The notes: generated from the letters alone by a model not told the origin. A DNA stretch of 64,000 bases from Marinilactibacillus sp036039175 (GCF_036039175.1 NZ_JAYXKP010000002.1:124001-188000), one strand, 5' to 3'. Shown: positions 43,443-52,432, numbered from the stretch's first letter. Translations and numbers: made by a program.

Positions 43443-43562
43443 GTGGTAAAAAAAGACAATAAAAAAAGTAAATCAGGTTTAATCTCTAAAATCATTATTT
43501 GGGCAATGGTTATCTTAATGGCTTTTCCGGCAATTGCTGCTATACTCGGCGTTATATTATAG
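43443..43562 (+). CDS. 39-residue single-helix membrane protein (DUF4044-like)
   Basis: A very short gene: about twelve basic or polar residues (VKKDNKKSKSG) and then one hydrophobic helix to the C-terminus (SKIIIWAMVILMAFPAIAAI). The layout of a basic N-terminus and one helix matches the DUF4044 family of tiny Firmicute membrane proteins, but the match is by memory. The start is GTG with only a weak purine tract upstream. Support for a real gene comes from a dedicated terminator 4 bases after the stop and from amphipathic, non-random composition. Function unknown. Confidence 0.6.
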   Translation: MVKKDNKKSKSGLISKIIIWAMVILMAFPAIAAILGVIL

Positions 43563-43565
43563 ACT

Positions 43566-43595
43566 AAAGTCATGGTTGTTCTCCATGACTTTTTT
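43566..43595 (+). terminator. terminator after the 39-residue membrane protein
   Basis: A 10-bp perfect stem, AAAGTCATGG (43566-43575) with CCATGACTTT (43583-43592), and a T run. It touches the recN stop from the other strand. Confidence 0.85.
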
Positions 43596-45300
43596 ATGCT
43601 TTCTTTTTCTTTGAAGCGAGTAATAGCAATTCTTTTGCTGTATCCATCGTTAACTTTGTGATCTCACTACCTGCGAGCATTCTTGCTACTTCTGAAATCT
43701 TATCTTTATCCGCTAGTTGCTCTACATGCGTACTTGTTCTGTCTTCAAAGATGACTTTACTAATATACAAATGCTGATCTGCCATAGCAGCTACTTGAGG
43801 TAAATGTGTGATGCACAATACTTGAGAATGAAAAGCGACTGAATAAATTTTATCTGCAATCGCTTGTGCAACTCTCCCGCTGACACCTGTGTCTACCTCA
43901 TCAAATATAATACTCGTTATGCCTTGTTCTTTTGAGAATACTGTCTTCATCGCTAACATCATTCGAGATAATTCTCCTCCAGATGCAACTTTGACTAGTG
44001 GTTTCAGCGGTTCTCCTGGGTTAGTCGATACATAAAACTCTATCTTATCCAAACCGTTATCATGTGCACTGTTCATGCTAAATGCTTCAATATCTTTCAA
44101 GAACTGAACTTCAAAAACCACTTTATCCATAAATAATTCTTTTAATTGTTCATGAATCGCTTTTTCCAGTTTCAAAGCTGTCTGACGTCTTAAGGTAGAT
44201 AACGATTTCCCTTCTTCTAGAAGTTTACGCTCAAGTTCTACCACTCTTTTATTTAAATGATCCATTTGGCCTTCACGATTTTCGATTTTCTCCAGCTCAT
44301 CAACTGCATTCTGAAGAAAGGTCTTGATCTCGCTTATCGAAGTTCCATACTTCCTTTTAAGTTGTTGGATCAGATTCAGTCTCTCTTCAATCTCATTTAA
44401 TCGTTCTTCATCGTATTCAAGACTGTCCATCTCATTATAGATTTCACTTGAAGCTTCTTGAATCTGAAAGAACGCAGAGGATAATGTATCATAAATTTGT
44501 TTGAATTTTTCATCCATAGATTCTATTGAAGACATAATATCCATAGCTTGTCCCACTGAATCTAATCCACTTGAGTCTTCATCTCCTTGAAGCGCCTTGT
44601 AACTATTTGATAAAGCTTCGACAATAGATTGATGGTTCGAAAGCTTTTGTTCTTCTTCTTTCAAAGACTCTTCTTCATTATCTTCTAACTGAGCATCAGA
44701 AATTTCTTCAACCTGAAATTTTAAAATATCTAATCTTTGCGCAAACTCTCTTTCGTTGTATTGCCAATTATTTTGCTCTTTTTTGACTTTTTTATATTCT
44801 TTGAATAACATCTGATAACGATTTTTAGATGTTTCCAGCTTGGAATTGCCGTATTGATCCAGTAATTCGATATGACTTTCAGGATCCATTAATTCTTGGT
44901 GTTCATTTTGACCATGAATATCAATCATGGCATTACCAATTTCTCTTAAAACAGCAATGGTCACGATACTACCATTGATTCTACAAACATTACGACCTGT
45001 AGCATGAATCTCTCTTTGAATCATGACTACTTGATCATCAGAATCAATGGCATGTTTGTCGAGAAGTCTCATGACTTCTTTGTTTTCATTCAACAAGAAT
45101 TGTCCTTCAAGTAGACATTTTTTTGTTCCATATCGAACAAATTCTGCCGACCCTCTACCTCCAGCAAGTAAACCGACAGCATCGATGATGATTGATTTCC
45201 CAGCACCCGTTTCCCCTGTCAGCACAGTCATTCCTTGATTGAAATCTAGTGATAATTCTTGTATAATCGCAAAATTTTGAATATGCAATGCTTGCAGCAA
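43594..45300 (-). CDS. recN: DNA repair protein RecN
   Basis: A 568-residue SMC-like ATPase for double-strand break repair, and in some species for transformation. Walker A is LTGETGAGKSIIIDA near residue 35, two coiled-coil arms flank the centre, and the C-terminal head has LVKVASGGELSRMMLAMK and SIIFDEVDTGVSGRVAQA. The start is the TTG at 45300, with GGGAGGG six bases upstream and an N-terminus (LQALHIQNFAII) that aligns with other RecN proteins; the open frame extends further but overlaps argR. It follows argR by 44 bases in the usual Firmicute order. Confidence 0.95.
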   Translation of the reverse strand: MLQALHIQNFAIIQELSLDFNQGMTVLTGETGAGKSIIIDAVGLLAGGRGSAEFVRYGTKKCLLEGQFLLNENKEVMRLLDKHAIDSDDQVVMIQREIHATGRNVCRINGSIVTIAVLREIGNAMIDIHGQNEHQELMDPESHIELLDQYGNSKLETSKNRYQMLFKEYKKVKKEQNNWQYNEREFAQRLDILKFQVEEISDAQLEDNEEESLKEEEQKLSNHQSIVEALSNSYKALQGDEDSSGLDSVGQAMDIMSSIESMDEKFKQIYDTLSSAFFQIQEASSEIYNEMDSLEYDEERLNEIEERLNLIQQLKRKYGTSISEIKTFLQNAVDELEKIENREGQMDHLNKRVVELERKLLEEGKSLSTLRRQTALKLEKAIHEQLKELFMDKVVFEVQFLKDIEAFSMNSAHDNGLDKIEFYVSTNPGEPLKPLVKVASGGELSRMMLAMKTVFSKEQGITSIIFDEVDTGVSGRVAQAIADKIYSVAFHSQVLCITHLPQVAAMADQHLYISKVIFEDRTSTHVEQLADKDKISEVARMLAGSEITKLTMDTAKELLLLASKKKKA

Positions 45301-45344
45301 AGCAAACCCTCCCAATCTAATGATAAATAGACAATCCGAACAGA

Positions 45345-45794
45345 CTAAACAAACGAAATCATTCTTCTTTGAAGCGTTTCGGCCTGGTTTTCTGATCGGC
45401 AAATAATTAATACAGAATTATCTCCTGATATACACGCAAAAACTTCTTCATAATTAGCCGTTTCAATTAGAGCGCCCAACGCAAAAGCATTACCCGGTAA
45501 TGTTTTGATTTGAACAAATTCTTTTTGAGTATCAATAGATACAAAAGCATCTTTCATGAGTCTGGATAATTTTTTGGAAATGTTAAAGTTCATTTCAGGT
45601 GGTACACTATACTGATAACCTCCAGATTGTGAAGGTACTTTAATCAGTTGCATCTCTTTAATATCTCTAGAGATCGTTGCTTGTGTAACCTCTATGCCAC
45701 GTTCCTTTAAAATACCAACAAAATTTTCCTGCTTTTGAATCGTTTCTTGTTGTACTAACTGTTTTAGAAGTTGGTGACGTTCTTTCTTTTTCAT
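45345..45794 (-). CDS. argR: arginine repressor ArgR/AhrC
   Basis: A 149-residue hexameric repressor-activator. The N-terminal winged helix ends in GIEVTQATISRDIKEMQLIK, the DNA-reading helix. The C-terminal oligomerisation and arginine-binding domain has LPGNAFALGALIE and CISGDNSVLIICRS (the GD pair of the arginine pocket). It senses arginine and controls arginine synthesis or catabolism; no such genes are in this window. The neighbourhood tlyA-argR-recN is the classic Firmicute arrangement. A candidate ARG box in its own promoter region suggests autoregulation. Confidence 0.95.
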   Translation of the reverse strand: MKKKERHQLLKQLVQQETIQKQENFVGILKERGIEVTQATISRDIKEMQLIKVPSQSGGYQYSVPPEMNFNISKKLSRLMKDAFVSIDTQKEFVQIKTLPGNAFALGALIETANYEEVFACISGDNSVLIICRSENQAETLQRRMISFV

Positions 45795-45917
45795 ACTTTA
45801 TGACACTCCCAGTCTTATCTCCGGCCACAATCTCAACATTTAAACAACTCTACTTAAACGTCCACGCATAATGAAGTTCTCATATAGAGTGGATAACGTT
45901 CTGTTAAATTTTATACA

Positions 45918-45929
45918 GTATATTTATAC
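45918..45929. promoter_or_regulatory. candidate ARG box in the argR leader
   Basis: GTATATTTATAC is a 5+5 palindrome that fits the AT-rich ARG-box style (TGTATAAATATAC on the - strand, followed by a second TGTATA half-site). It lies 15-30 bases downstream of the argR -10, a repressing position. Low sequence complexity in this AT-rich region limits confidence. Confidence 0.35.
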
Positions 45930-45943
45930 ATTGTTTCTATTTT

Positions 45944-45972
45944 AGTATACCTCAGAACGCTTCCGGTTCAAA
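45944..45972 (-). promoter_or_regulatory. promoter of argR-recN
   Basis: On the - strand TTTGAA (45967-45972) and TATACT (45944-45949) are separated by 17 bases. It gives argR and recN their own transcript, separate from tlyA. Confidence 0.6.
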
Positions 45973-46017
45973 GTAAAATATCGGTAAAGTATGAATAAAA
46001 TGAAAACGTTTAAACAA

Positions 46018-46845
46018 TTAGGTGGAAATTCTATTGCTTTTACCAAGGTATTCATCAGCTGTCAAAACAGCGTTTATTTCTTCCTCAATAAGCTCATTAT
46101 CAGATTTTTCATTTTTCAGGTATGCTAAAAATTCAATATTTCCTTTTCCACCCGTAATAGGAGAAACGGTCAATCCTTTTAATGTATATTCATTGTTGTA
46201 TGCAAATTTCAAAATATTTATAAGCACTCTTCTATGAACTTCTATATCCGTAATAATCCCCTTTTCACCGACTTCTTCCTTCATCGCTTCAAACTGTGGT
46301 TTGATCAGTGCTACGACTTCACCATTTGGAGCTAAGATTGTCTTCAATACAGGTAAAATCAGTTCAAGAGAAATAAAAGAAACATCAATTGTAGCAAAGT
46401 CAGGTTGGCCGTTTGAAAAATCTTTTACTGTACAATGTCGGAAATTGGTTTGTTCCATAACGACAACATTCGGATCCGTTCTCAGTTTCCAAGCTAATTG
46501 ATTGGTCCCAACGTCAAGAGCATAGACTAATCGAGCACCATTTTGTAAAGCTGCATCTGTAAAGCCACCTGTTGACGATCCAATGTCTAATACGGTTTTA
46601 TCTGACAAGTCAATTTCATATAACGTGATGGCTTTTTCTAGTTTCAATCCACCGCGACTAACATATTTAAGCTTATTTCCTTTAATATATACTTCTGTAT
46701 CCATAGACCATTTTTCACCAGCTGTTAAAATCTGCTTTTCGTCTCGTGTGTATACTTTCCCAGTCATGATAAACCTTTTGGCTTTTTCCAGATCTTCTGC
46801 CCAACCTTGACGAATTAACAATTCATCGGCACGTTGCTTCTTCAA
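46018..46845 (-). CDS. tlyA: TlyA-family rRNA (cytidine-2'-O)-methyltransferase
   Basis: 275 residues: an N-terminal S4 domain (KQRADELLIRQGWAEDLEKA) and an FtsJ-like methyltransferase domain with SAM loop VLDIGSSTGGFTDAAL near residue 87 and KPQFEA near residue 190. TlyA enzymes methylate ribosomal RNA; in mycobacteria the 2'-O-methylation sensitises to capreomycin. The equivalent (YqxC) in this Firmicute cluster is usually annotated the same way. Start TTG at 46845 with AAAGGGGG about 7-9 bases upstream. It follows ispA by 56 bases. Confidence 0.9.
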   Translation of the reverse strand: MKKQRADELLIRQGWAEDLEKAKRFIMTGKVYTRDEKQILTAGEKWSMDTEVYIKGNKLKYVSRGGLKLEKAITLYEIDLSDKTVLDIGSSTGGFTDAALQNGARLVYALDVGTNQLAWKLRTDPNVVVMEQTNFRHCTVKDFSNGQPDFATIDVSFISLELILPVLKTILAPNGEVVALIKPQFEAMKEEVGEKGIITDIEVHRRVLINILKFAYNNEYTLKGLTVSPITGGKGNIEFLAYLKNEKSDNELIEEEINAVLTADEYLGKSNRIST

Positions 46846-46901
46846 CTGAGAACCCCCTTTCAGTTTCTACTATAAAACACATTACTTCAAGATAGATTAA
46901 C

Positions 46902-47783
46902 TCAATCTAACAACAAAGAATCGATAAACGTTACGAGCAACTCTTCATCAAATGAAGAGTGTGCTTCCTTTATCTGAGTCACACGTGCTTTCGCTGTGTT
47001 TAACTCTTTCTGAAGGCGTTTTTTGGCCTGTTCTAGCCCAAGTAAAGCTGGGTAAGTACTTTTGCCTAACTTACTATCTGCCCCAGTTGCTTTACCCAGT
47101 TCTTCTGCATCTCCAACAACATCCAGAATATCATCTCTGATTTGGTAAGCAATACCTATTTTTCTTGCGATTTCTTCTAATAAAGTAACCGTTTCTGGAT
47201 CACAATTTGCAATAACGCCGCCTGCAAACATCGCATATCGAATCAATTCACCAGTTTTTCTAGCATGCACAGCTTCTAGTTCATTAAGGGATAATGCTGC
47301 ATGTTCACCGTCTATATCAGCCTGTTGTCCACCAATCATACCTTCATATCCTGAACAGTACGCAAGCTCTTTGATCAATTTAATCTGATTTTTGGGCTCA
47401 ATATTTCCAGAAGTGATTACTTCAAATGCATAAGTTAATAATGCATCTCCCGCTAGGATTGCAGTGGATTCTGAAAATTTAATATGGCTCGTGGGCTTGC
47501 CTCTGCGCATATCATCATTGTCCATAGCTGGTAAGTCATCGTGTATCAAAGAATACGTATGAATATATTCAAGCGCTGCCGCAGCTGGATAGCCATCTTT
47601 TAGCTCTTTACCAAATGCTGAAATGACCGCAAGCATCAGTAAGGGCCGTAATCTTTTCCCTCCTGCTTCTAGCGAATATTTCATAGCTTGTTCAATAACC
47701 GTACCACTTCGTTCGTTGATAAGCGTCAAACTGTACGATTCAAATGGTTCATATTCTTTATGATAGAATTCTTGAAACTTCAT
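46902..47783 (-). CDS. ispA: farnesyl diphosphate synthase (polyprenyl synthetase)
   Basis: A 293-residue trans-prenyltransferase that builds farnesyl diphosphate, the precursor of undecaprenyl carrier and quinones. The first aspartate-rich motif is HDDLPAMDNDDMRRGKPT near residue 85 and the second is YQIRDDILDVVGD near residue 220. It lies 10 bases downstream of xseB, the conserved xseA-xseB-ispA order. The chain-length-determining residues before the first motif fit a C15 product, by family. Confidence 0.95.
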   Translation of the reverse strand: MKFQEFYHKEYEPFESYSLTLINERSGTVIEQAMKYSLEAGGKRLRPLLMLAVISAFGKELKDGYPAAAALEYIHTYSLIHDDLPAMDNDDMRRGKPTSHIKFSESTAILAGDALLTYAFEVITSGNIEPKNQIKLIKELAYCSGYEGMIGGQQADIDGEHAALSLNELEAVHARKTGELIRYAMFAGGVIANCDPETVTLLEEIARKIGIAYQIRDDILDVVGDAEELGKATGADSKLGKSTYPALLGLEQAKKRLQKELNTAKARVTQIKEAHSSFDEELLVTFIDSLLLD

Positions 47784-47793
47784 TTGGTCACTC

Positions 47794-48030
47794 CTAGTTT
47801 TCCTGACGATTTAAATCATTTTCAAATGCTGCTTCTTTTCCATTTTCATCAACGATTTTTGTCATGGTTTCTTCTGCTTCTTGAAGCGTTTTTTTACATA
47901 ATCGACTTAATTTTATGCCTTCTTGAAACTGATCTAATGCTTCCTCAAGCGGAACATCTCCTTGCTCAAGTTTTGAAACGATTTCTTCAAGTTCTTTTAG
48001 TGCATCATCAAAGCTCATCTCTTTTTCCAT
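47794..48030 (-). CDS. xseB: exodeoxyribonuclease VII small subunit
   Basis: A 78-residue helical protein with the family core MSFDDALKELEEIVSKLEQG and VPLEEALDQFQEGIKLSRLC. It binds XseA to form exonuclease VII, which degrades single-stranded DNA. It starts 18 bases after the xseA stop and has an AAGGTAGGG ribosome site. Confidence 0.95.
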   Translation of the reverse strand: MEKEMSFDDALKELEEIVSKLEQGDVPLEEALDQFQEGIKLSRLCKKTLQEAEETMTKIVDENGKEAAFENDLNRQEN

Positions 48031-48048
48031 CTTATTCCCTACCTTCTT

Positions 48049-49407
48049 TTATTGTTTATCTTTATCAGTATTTGAATCAATACTTGTAATTTCAGCTTTA
48101 AAGGAACCTTCTGACAGCTGAACAGCTACTTCATCGGAAACAGATAGACTCTCTGTAGATTTCACGACAGTATCTTCTTTTCTGACATAAGCAAATCCTC
48201 TACCCAGTATTTTCAGTGGCGAAAGATGTTCTAATGACTGAATATAAAAATTCAATTGTTTATCTGACTGTTCTAGCAGTTGTTTTTGAGCTCTTAAAAG
48301 CTGTTTTTCCAACTGCTGAACTTCTCGATTATACTGACGAATTGTATTAGAGGGATTTAGTGCAGTTAACCGTTGAGACAATAATTTGAGCTGCTGATCT
48401 TGTTTTGTAACTGTATCTTTAACTGTCTGGACAAGTTGTTGTTGAAGCAGGTCCAGATTTTGACTGTAGCCTTCATACAAGCGCTGTGGTTGCCTGAAAA
48501 TGTAAGAACGCTCCACTCGAGCTAAACGGTCTTTCAAAAATTGTATACGATTCTGATAAGCTCTATATAAACGATGTTCCTGTTGCTCGATTTTGATCAG
48601 TTCATCGGACAACACCGGCACTGCTAGCTCTGCAGCTGCGGTAGGTGTTGCCGCTCTGACATCTGCTACTAAATCAGACAAAGTCGTATCCGTTTCGTGT
48701 CCAACAGAAGAAATCACGGGCGTTTGGGCTGAAGAAATCGCCCTAACAACGAGTTCTTCATTGAATGGCCATAAGTCTTCAAAAGACCCACCACCCCTAG
48801 CTACAATCAATACATCCAAATCTTGCCTAGCGTCTGCTCTTTGAATATTCCCAGCAATAGATTTAGCCGCTTTATCTCCTTGTACTAAGGTCGGAAACAA
48901 GAATAATTCAACTGAAGGAAACCTTCTTTTAACAGTTGTAATAATATCTCTGATAACCGCACCACTTTGACTGGTAATGACTCCTATTTTTTCTGGAAAC
49001 TTTGGTAACGGCTTTTTCAAGGATTGATCAAAAAGACCTTCTGTAGTTAGTCTCTTTTTAGATTCTTCATAAGCTTGATATAATGCTCCAACGCCATCAG
49101 GTTCCATATGCTCGATATAAATCTGATAAGAACCTGTTTTTTCATAAATGGAGATTCGTCCAATAACGAGTACACTCATGCCTTCTTCTGGCTGGAATTT
49201 CAGCTTTTTGAAATCGCCATAAAACATGATCGCAGATATTTTTGACTGATCATCTTTTAAATTGAAATATTGATGTCCATTTCTACGATTTCGATTAAAG
49301 TTGGAGATTTCTCCAGTCAAAAATATACGATCCATATAAGGGTCATGTTCAAATTTTCTTTTGATATACTTCGTCAACTGGGAAACGGTTAAGTATTGTT
49401 CTTCCAT
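48049..49407 (-). CDS. xseA: exodeoxyribonuclease VII large subunit
   Basis: About 452 residues: an N-terminal OB-fold (LTVSQLTKYIKRKFEHD ... IFLTGEISNF) followed by the catalytic domain with VIVARGGGSFEDLWPFNEE near residue 200 and SVGHETDTTLSDLVADVRA near 240, then a long coiled coil to bind XseB and a C-terminal LGRGFAYV element. Two adjacent ATGs exist (49410 and 49407); the second is better spaced from GGAGG. In most relatives folD sits between nusB and xseA; here only hairpins do. Confidence 0.95.
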   Translation of the reverse strand: MEEQYLTVSQLTKYIKRKFEHDPYMDRIFLTGEISNFNRNRRNGHQYFNLKDDQSKISAIMFYGDFKKLKFQPEEGMSVLVIGRISIYEKTGSYQIYIEHMEPDGVGALYQAYEESKKRLTTEGLFDQSLKKPLPKFPEKIGVITSQSGAVIRDIITTVKRRFPSVELFLFPTLVQGDKAAKSIAGNIQRADARQDLDVLIVARGGGSFEDLWPFNEELVVRAISSAQTPVISSVGHETDTTLSDLVADVRAATPTAAAELAVPVLSDELIKIEQQEHRLYRAYQNRIQFLKDRLARVERSYIFRQPQRLYEGYSQNLDLLQQQLVQTVKDTVTKQDQQLKLLSQRLTALNPSNTIRQYNREVQQLEKQLLRAQKQLLEQSDKQLNFYIQSLEHLSPLKILGRGFAYVRKEDTVVKSTESLSVSDEVAVQLSEGSFKAEITSIDSNTDKDKQ

Positions 49408-49462
49408 CATTTCCCTCCTTTATATTTACACTTTTTCGCTTCATATAGAAAGAGAGCGAAAA

Positions 49463-49496
49463 AAATAGGAATGCTGAATTCAATGCACTCCTATTT
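49463..49496 (-). terminator. terminator between nusB and xseA
   Basis: On the - strand AAATAGGAGTGC pairs with GCATTCCTATTT (one G-U pair), followed by a long T run at 49457-49464. It separates the efp-to-nusB genes from xseA. Confidence 0.85.
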
Positions 49497-49511
49497 CTTC
49501 CCTCTTCATAT

Positions 49512-49545
49512 TTCCTCGTCAACCACATAAGTGATCAACGAGGAA
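49512..49545 (-). other. second hairpin just after nusB
   Basis: TTCCTCGT (49512-49519) pairs with ACGAGGAA (49538-49545), with an inner CAC/GTG stem around ATAA. It lies between the nusB stop and the terminator and lacks its own T run. It could be an mRNA stability or processing stem. Confidence 0.5.
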
Positions 49546-49579
49546 TCGATTTTAGAAGTTCTTATTTAGATTTTATAAA

Positions 49580-50065
49580 CTACTCGGCTTGGGTATCGAC
49601 AATACTTTGAAGTACGCCATTAACAAACTTACTAGCATTTTGATCATTGAAGTCTTTTGTCAATTCAATGGCTTCATTGATTACAATACTCTTATCAATT
49701 TCTTTTTGAAAAAGCAATTCATAAGTCGCTAGTCTTAAAATCAATAAATTGGTTCTTTCTAATCTGTTTAAAGTCCATTTTTTCAAATGTCTTGAAATCG
49801 TTTCGTCGATCACATTTTCGTTGTCTTTAACGCCTGCGACCACAACCGTCAAGTAATTCAATGCGTCTCTAACGATTTGACTTCCGCTTTTGTCTTCGGG
49901 AAGTACGATTTTCATCGCTTCTTCTGCCGAATAGTTTTCTTTCATATTCAGTTCACTTTCAAGTGAGAACTGAATCACTTCTTCATTTGTACAATCAATA
50001 TCTGTGGATAGCTGGAAAAGAGACTGAAAGGCTTTTTCCCGAATCACACGCCTTACAGTTTTCAC
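49580..50065 (-). CDS. nusB: transcription antitermination factor NusB
   Basis: A 161-residue all-helical RNA-binding protein of the rRNA antitermination complex with NusE/S10. Family blocks are REKAFQSLFQL at the N-terminus, LNRLERTNLLILRLATYELL near residue 100 and VINEAIELTKDFNDQNASKFVNGVL near residue 125. Somewhat longer than Bacillus NusB (about 130) owing to an insertion near residues 25-55. The start is a GTG overlapping the stop of the upstream Asp23-family gene (GTGA), so translation is coupled. Confidence 0.94.
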   Translation of the reverse strand: MKTVRRVIREKAFQSLFQLSTDIDCTNEEVIQFSLESELNMKENYSAEEAMKIVLPEDKSGSQIVRDALNYLTVVVAGVKDNENVIDETISRHLKKWTLNRLERTNLLILRLATYELLFQKEIDKSIVINEAIELTKDFNDQNASKFVNGVLQSIVDTQAE

Positions 50066-50484
50066 TCTGTCTCATCTTCTTCCGATTCCAATTCAAATAA
50101 TTCTTGGAGATTTGTTTTTTCTGGTACGATCCCTACAATATGAATATTGATTTCTGTTAACTCAATTTCAGTCATATGATAGACTTGTTCTCTAATTCGC
50201 TGCTGGATATCCAGAGCAACTTTCGGTACATTTACGCCATACTTGAAGTAGCAATAGACTTCTACTTTAAGTCCTTCTTCGTCAGATACTAAATGAACAC
50301 CTTTATTATGGCTAGTTCTACCAAACATGGATTTTACTTCTGATGTGAATTTGCCTTGCATCGCATAAACGCCATCAACTTCATTAGCAGCTATTCCAGA
50401 AATGACTTCCAGGACTTCAGGAGCAACCTCAATCTCACCAAATGGGTTGATGTGATGTTCTCCAACAAATGTTTCTTTTGCCAC
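50062..50484 (-). CDS. yqhY: Asp23/Gls24 family protein (YqhY type)
   Basis: A 140-residue DUF322/Asp23 protein with GEIEVAPEVLEVISGIAANEVDGV near the N-terminus and a very acidic C-terminal tail. In Bacillus, YqhY occupies the same place upstream of nusB and has been linked to acetyl-CoA carboxylase and lipid synthesis balance; other Asp23 proteins are membrane-associated stress proteins. Here no acc genes adjoin; efp lies 39 bases upstream. Overlaps nusB by 4 bases. Confidence 0.9.
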   Translation of the reverse strand: MAKETFVGEHHINPFGEIEVAPEVLEVISGIAANEVDGVYAMQGKFTSEVKSMFGRTSHNKGVHLVSDEEGLKVEVYCYFKYGVNVPKVALDIQQRIREQVYHMTEIELTEINIHIVGIVPEKTNLQELFELESEEDETE

Positions 50485-50523
50485 GATTATTCCTCCTTCA
50501 TATTATTTATAGTTAAATGATGA

Positions 50524-51081
50524 CTACGCACGTGATACGTAAGTACCTTCTGAAGTATTCACGATCAGTACATCATCTTTATTTACAAATAAAGGTACAG
50601 TTACAACAGCTCCTGTTTCAAGAGTTGCTGGTTTAGATCCTCCAGAAGTCGTATCTCCACGAATTCCTGGTTCTGTTTCCACAACTTTAAGTTCTACTTT
50701 AGTTGGTAAATCTACACCTAGAACTTCATGACCAAACATCATAATTTCTACAAGCATATTTTCTTTCATGAATTTCAATGCATCTTTAATCTGATCTTCT
50801 GGAATTTCAAGTTGTTCATATGTTTCCGTATCCATGAATACATGCGTTCCAGCGTTATCGTAAAGGTACTGCATCGTTTTATTTTCAATATGTGCACTTT
50901 CAAGCTTTTCACCTGCGCGGAAAGTTTTATCTTGAACTGCACCACTACGAAGATTTTTAAGTTTTGAACGAACGAAGGCTGCACCCTTACCAGGTTTTAC
51001 ATGTTGAAATTCAATTACTCTCCAAATATTACCGTCGTGTTGAATTGTCTGACCTGTTTTAAAATCGTTTGTTGATATCAT
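50524..51081 (-). CDS. efp: translation elongation factor P
   Basis: A 185-residue, three-domain tRNA mimic that relieves ribosome stalling at polyproline. The modified loop is HVKPGKGAAFVR with Lys32 at the tip; in Bacillus the equivalent Lys32 is 5-aminopentanolylated. The C-terminal OB domain has TKVELKVVETEPGIRGDT and ends GTYVSRA. Length is normal. GGGAGGA precedes the ATG. It follows the Xaa-Pro peptidase, the conserved yqhT-efp order. Confidence 0.97.
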   Translation of the reverse strand: MISTNDFKTGQTIQHDGNIWRVIEFQHVKPGKGAAFVRSKLKNLRSGAVQDKTFRAGEKLESAHIENKTMQYLYDNAGTHVFMDTETYEQLEIPEDQIKDALKFMKENMLVEIMMFGHEVLGVDLPTKVELKVVETEPGIRGDTTSGGSKPATLETGAVVTVPLFVNKDDVLIVNTSEGTYVSRA

Positions 51082-51232
51082 TCTATTAAGTTCCTCCCGA
51101 AGTGTTTTCTATACAAACTGATTGATTGATAGAGTGTCACACTGTTATATACACTATTATTGTACCATGATTTGAGTCATAAGTCTTACTATCCATTGAT
51201 TAGAAAGCGTTATTTCTCAATTGATGACTCAT

Positions 51233-52297
51233 TTATTGAATGATGAAGAGCTCTTTTGAAGACTTCATCAAGTTTTTATTTCCATTTTCAGTAATCAATA
51301 AGTCATCTTCGATTCTAACACCGCCTAAACCTGGAATATAAATGCCCGGTTCGTTAGTAATGACATTTCCAACAACTAACGGCTGATCATTTTTGAAGTT
51401 GATTCCAGGTCCTTCATGCACTTCCAGACCGATCCCATGTCCTGTAGAATGTCCAAATGCTTCTCCATAACCTTTTTCTGTGATGTAGTCTCTTGCGATT
51501 TTATCCAGCTCAGAACCAGAAACACCCGCTTTAGCAGCAGCAGTTACTTTAAGATTTGCATCCAGTACAATTTGATGGATTGCTTTTAATTCTTCGCCTG
51601 GATCTCCTAGAGCAAATGTACGTGTCATATCTGAAACATAGCCCTTGTAATAACATCCAAAGTCAATTGTGATCATATCACCGAGTTCAATAACCTTTTC
51701 ACTGGCTACACCATGAGGCATTGCGGAACGCACACCACTAGCAACAATCGTATCAAATGATACGCCCGATGCACCGCGTTCACGCATAAAGAAGTCTAAT
51801 TCATTCGCTACTTTAATTTCAGTCATACCTGGTTTAATATACGTAAGAATATATTCAAAAGCTGCTTCAGTAATTGAAATCGCTTCTTGAATCAATTCTA
51901 TTTCAGCATCATCTTTGATTTCTCTGATATCTTCGATCAATGACCCCACTGGTACAAGCGCACAATTAAATGACGCATTAATTGTTTGATAAGTAGCAAA
52001 CGTAACGTGATTTTCTTCAAACCCTATTTTCTCGATTTTATGTTTGGAGATCAATTCAGATACTACATCAAAGATTGGTCCTGTATTTTGGATTACTTCA
52101 AATCCTTTTGCTTGTTCTGAAGCTTGTTCTGTATATCTGAAATCTGTTACAAAGAAAGCTTGCTCTTTTGTGATCACAGCTAGTCCAGTTGAACCAGTGA
52201 AATTAGAAGCATAGCGCAAGTTATAAGGACTTGTAATTAACACTGCATCCATTTGATTTTCTACCAATTTTTGTTGTATCGTTTCAATTCTTGACAT
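51233..52297 (-). CDS. M24 family Xaa-Pro peptidase (YqhT type)
   Basis: A 354-residue metallopeptidase of the pita-bread fold, with a creatinase-like N-terminal domain to about residue 125. Metal ligands are visible: the two Asp of TIDFGCYYKGYVSDMTRTF near residues 212-223, His of GHSTGHGIGLEVHEGP near 286, Glu of TNEPGIYIPG near 316 and Glu of GVRIEDDLLI near 330. It removes N-terminal residues ahead of proline, or cleaves Xaa-Pro dipeptides. The conserved location next to efp, a polyproline translation factor, may reflect shared proline biology. RBS AGGATG lies before the ATG. Confidence 0.92.
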   Translation of the reverse strand: MSRIETIQQKLVENQMDAVLITSPYNLRYASNFTGSTGLAVITKEQAFFVTDFRYTEQASEQAKGFEVIQNTGPIFDVVSELISKHKIEKIGFEENHVTFATYQTINASFNCALVPVGSLIEDIREIKDDAEIELIQEAISITEAAFEYILTYIKPGMTEIKVANELDFFMRERGASGVSFDTIVASGVRSAMPHGVASEKVIELGDMITIDFGCYYKGYVSDMTRTFALGDPGEELKAIHQIVLDANLKVTAAAKAGVSGSELDKIARDYITEKGYGEAFGHSTGHGIGLEVHEGPGINFKNDQPLVVGNVITNEPGIYIPGLGGVRIEDDLLITENGNKNLMKSSKELFIIQ

Positions 52298-52432
52298 CTA
52301 AACATCCTATCCTTAAAACTATATTTTTATTACTTAGAGATATTTCAATACACTAATCAATCTAATGTATTCACTTATTCTCAATAATCAATGAGGTCAT
52401 TATACTTTAATAGTATAACAAATGAACGAAAA

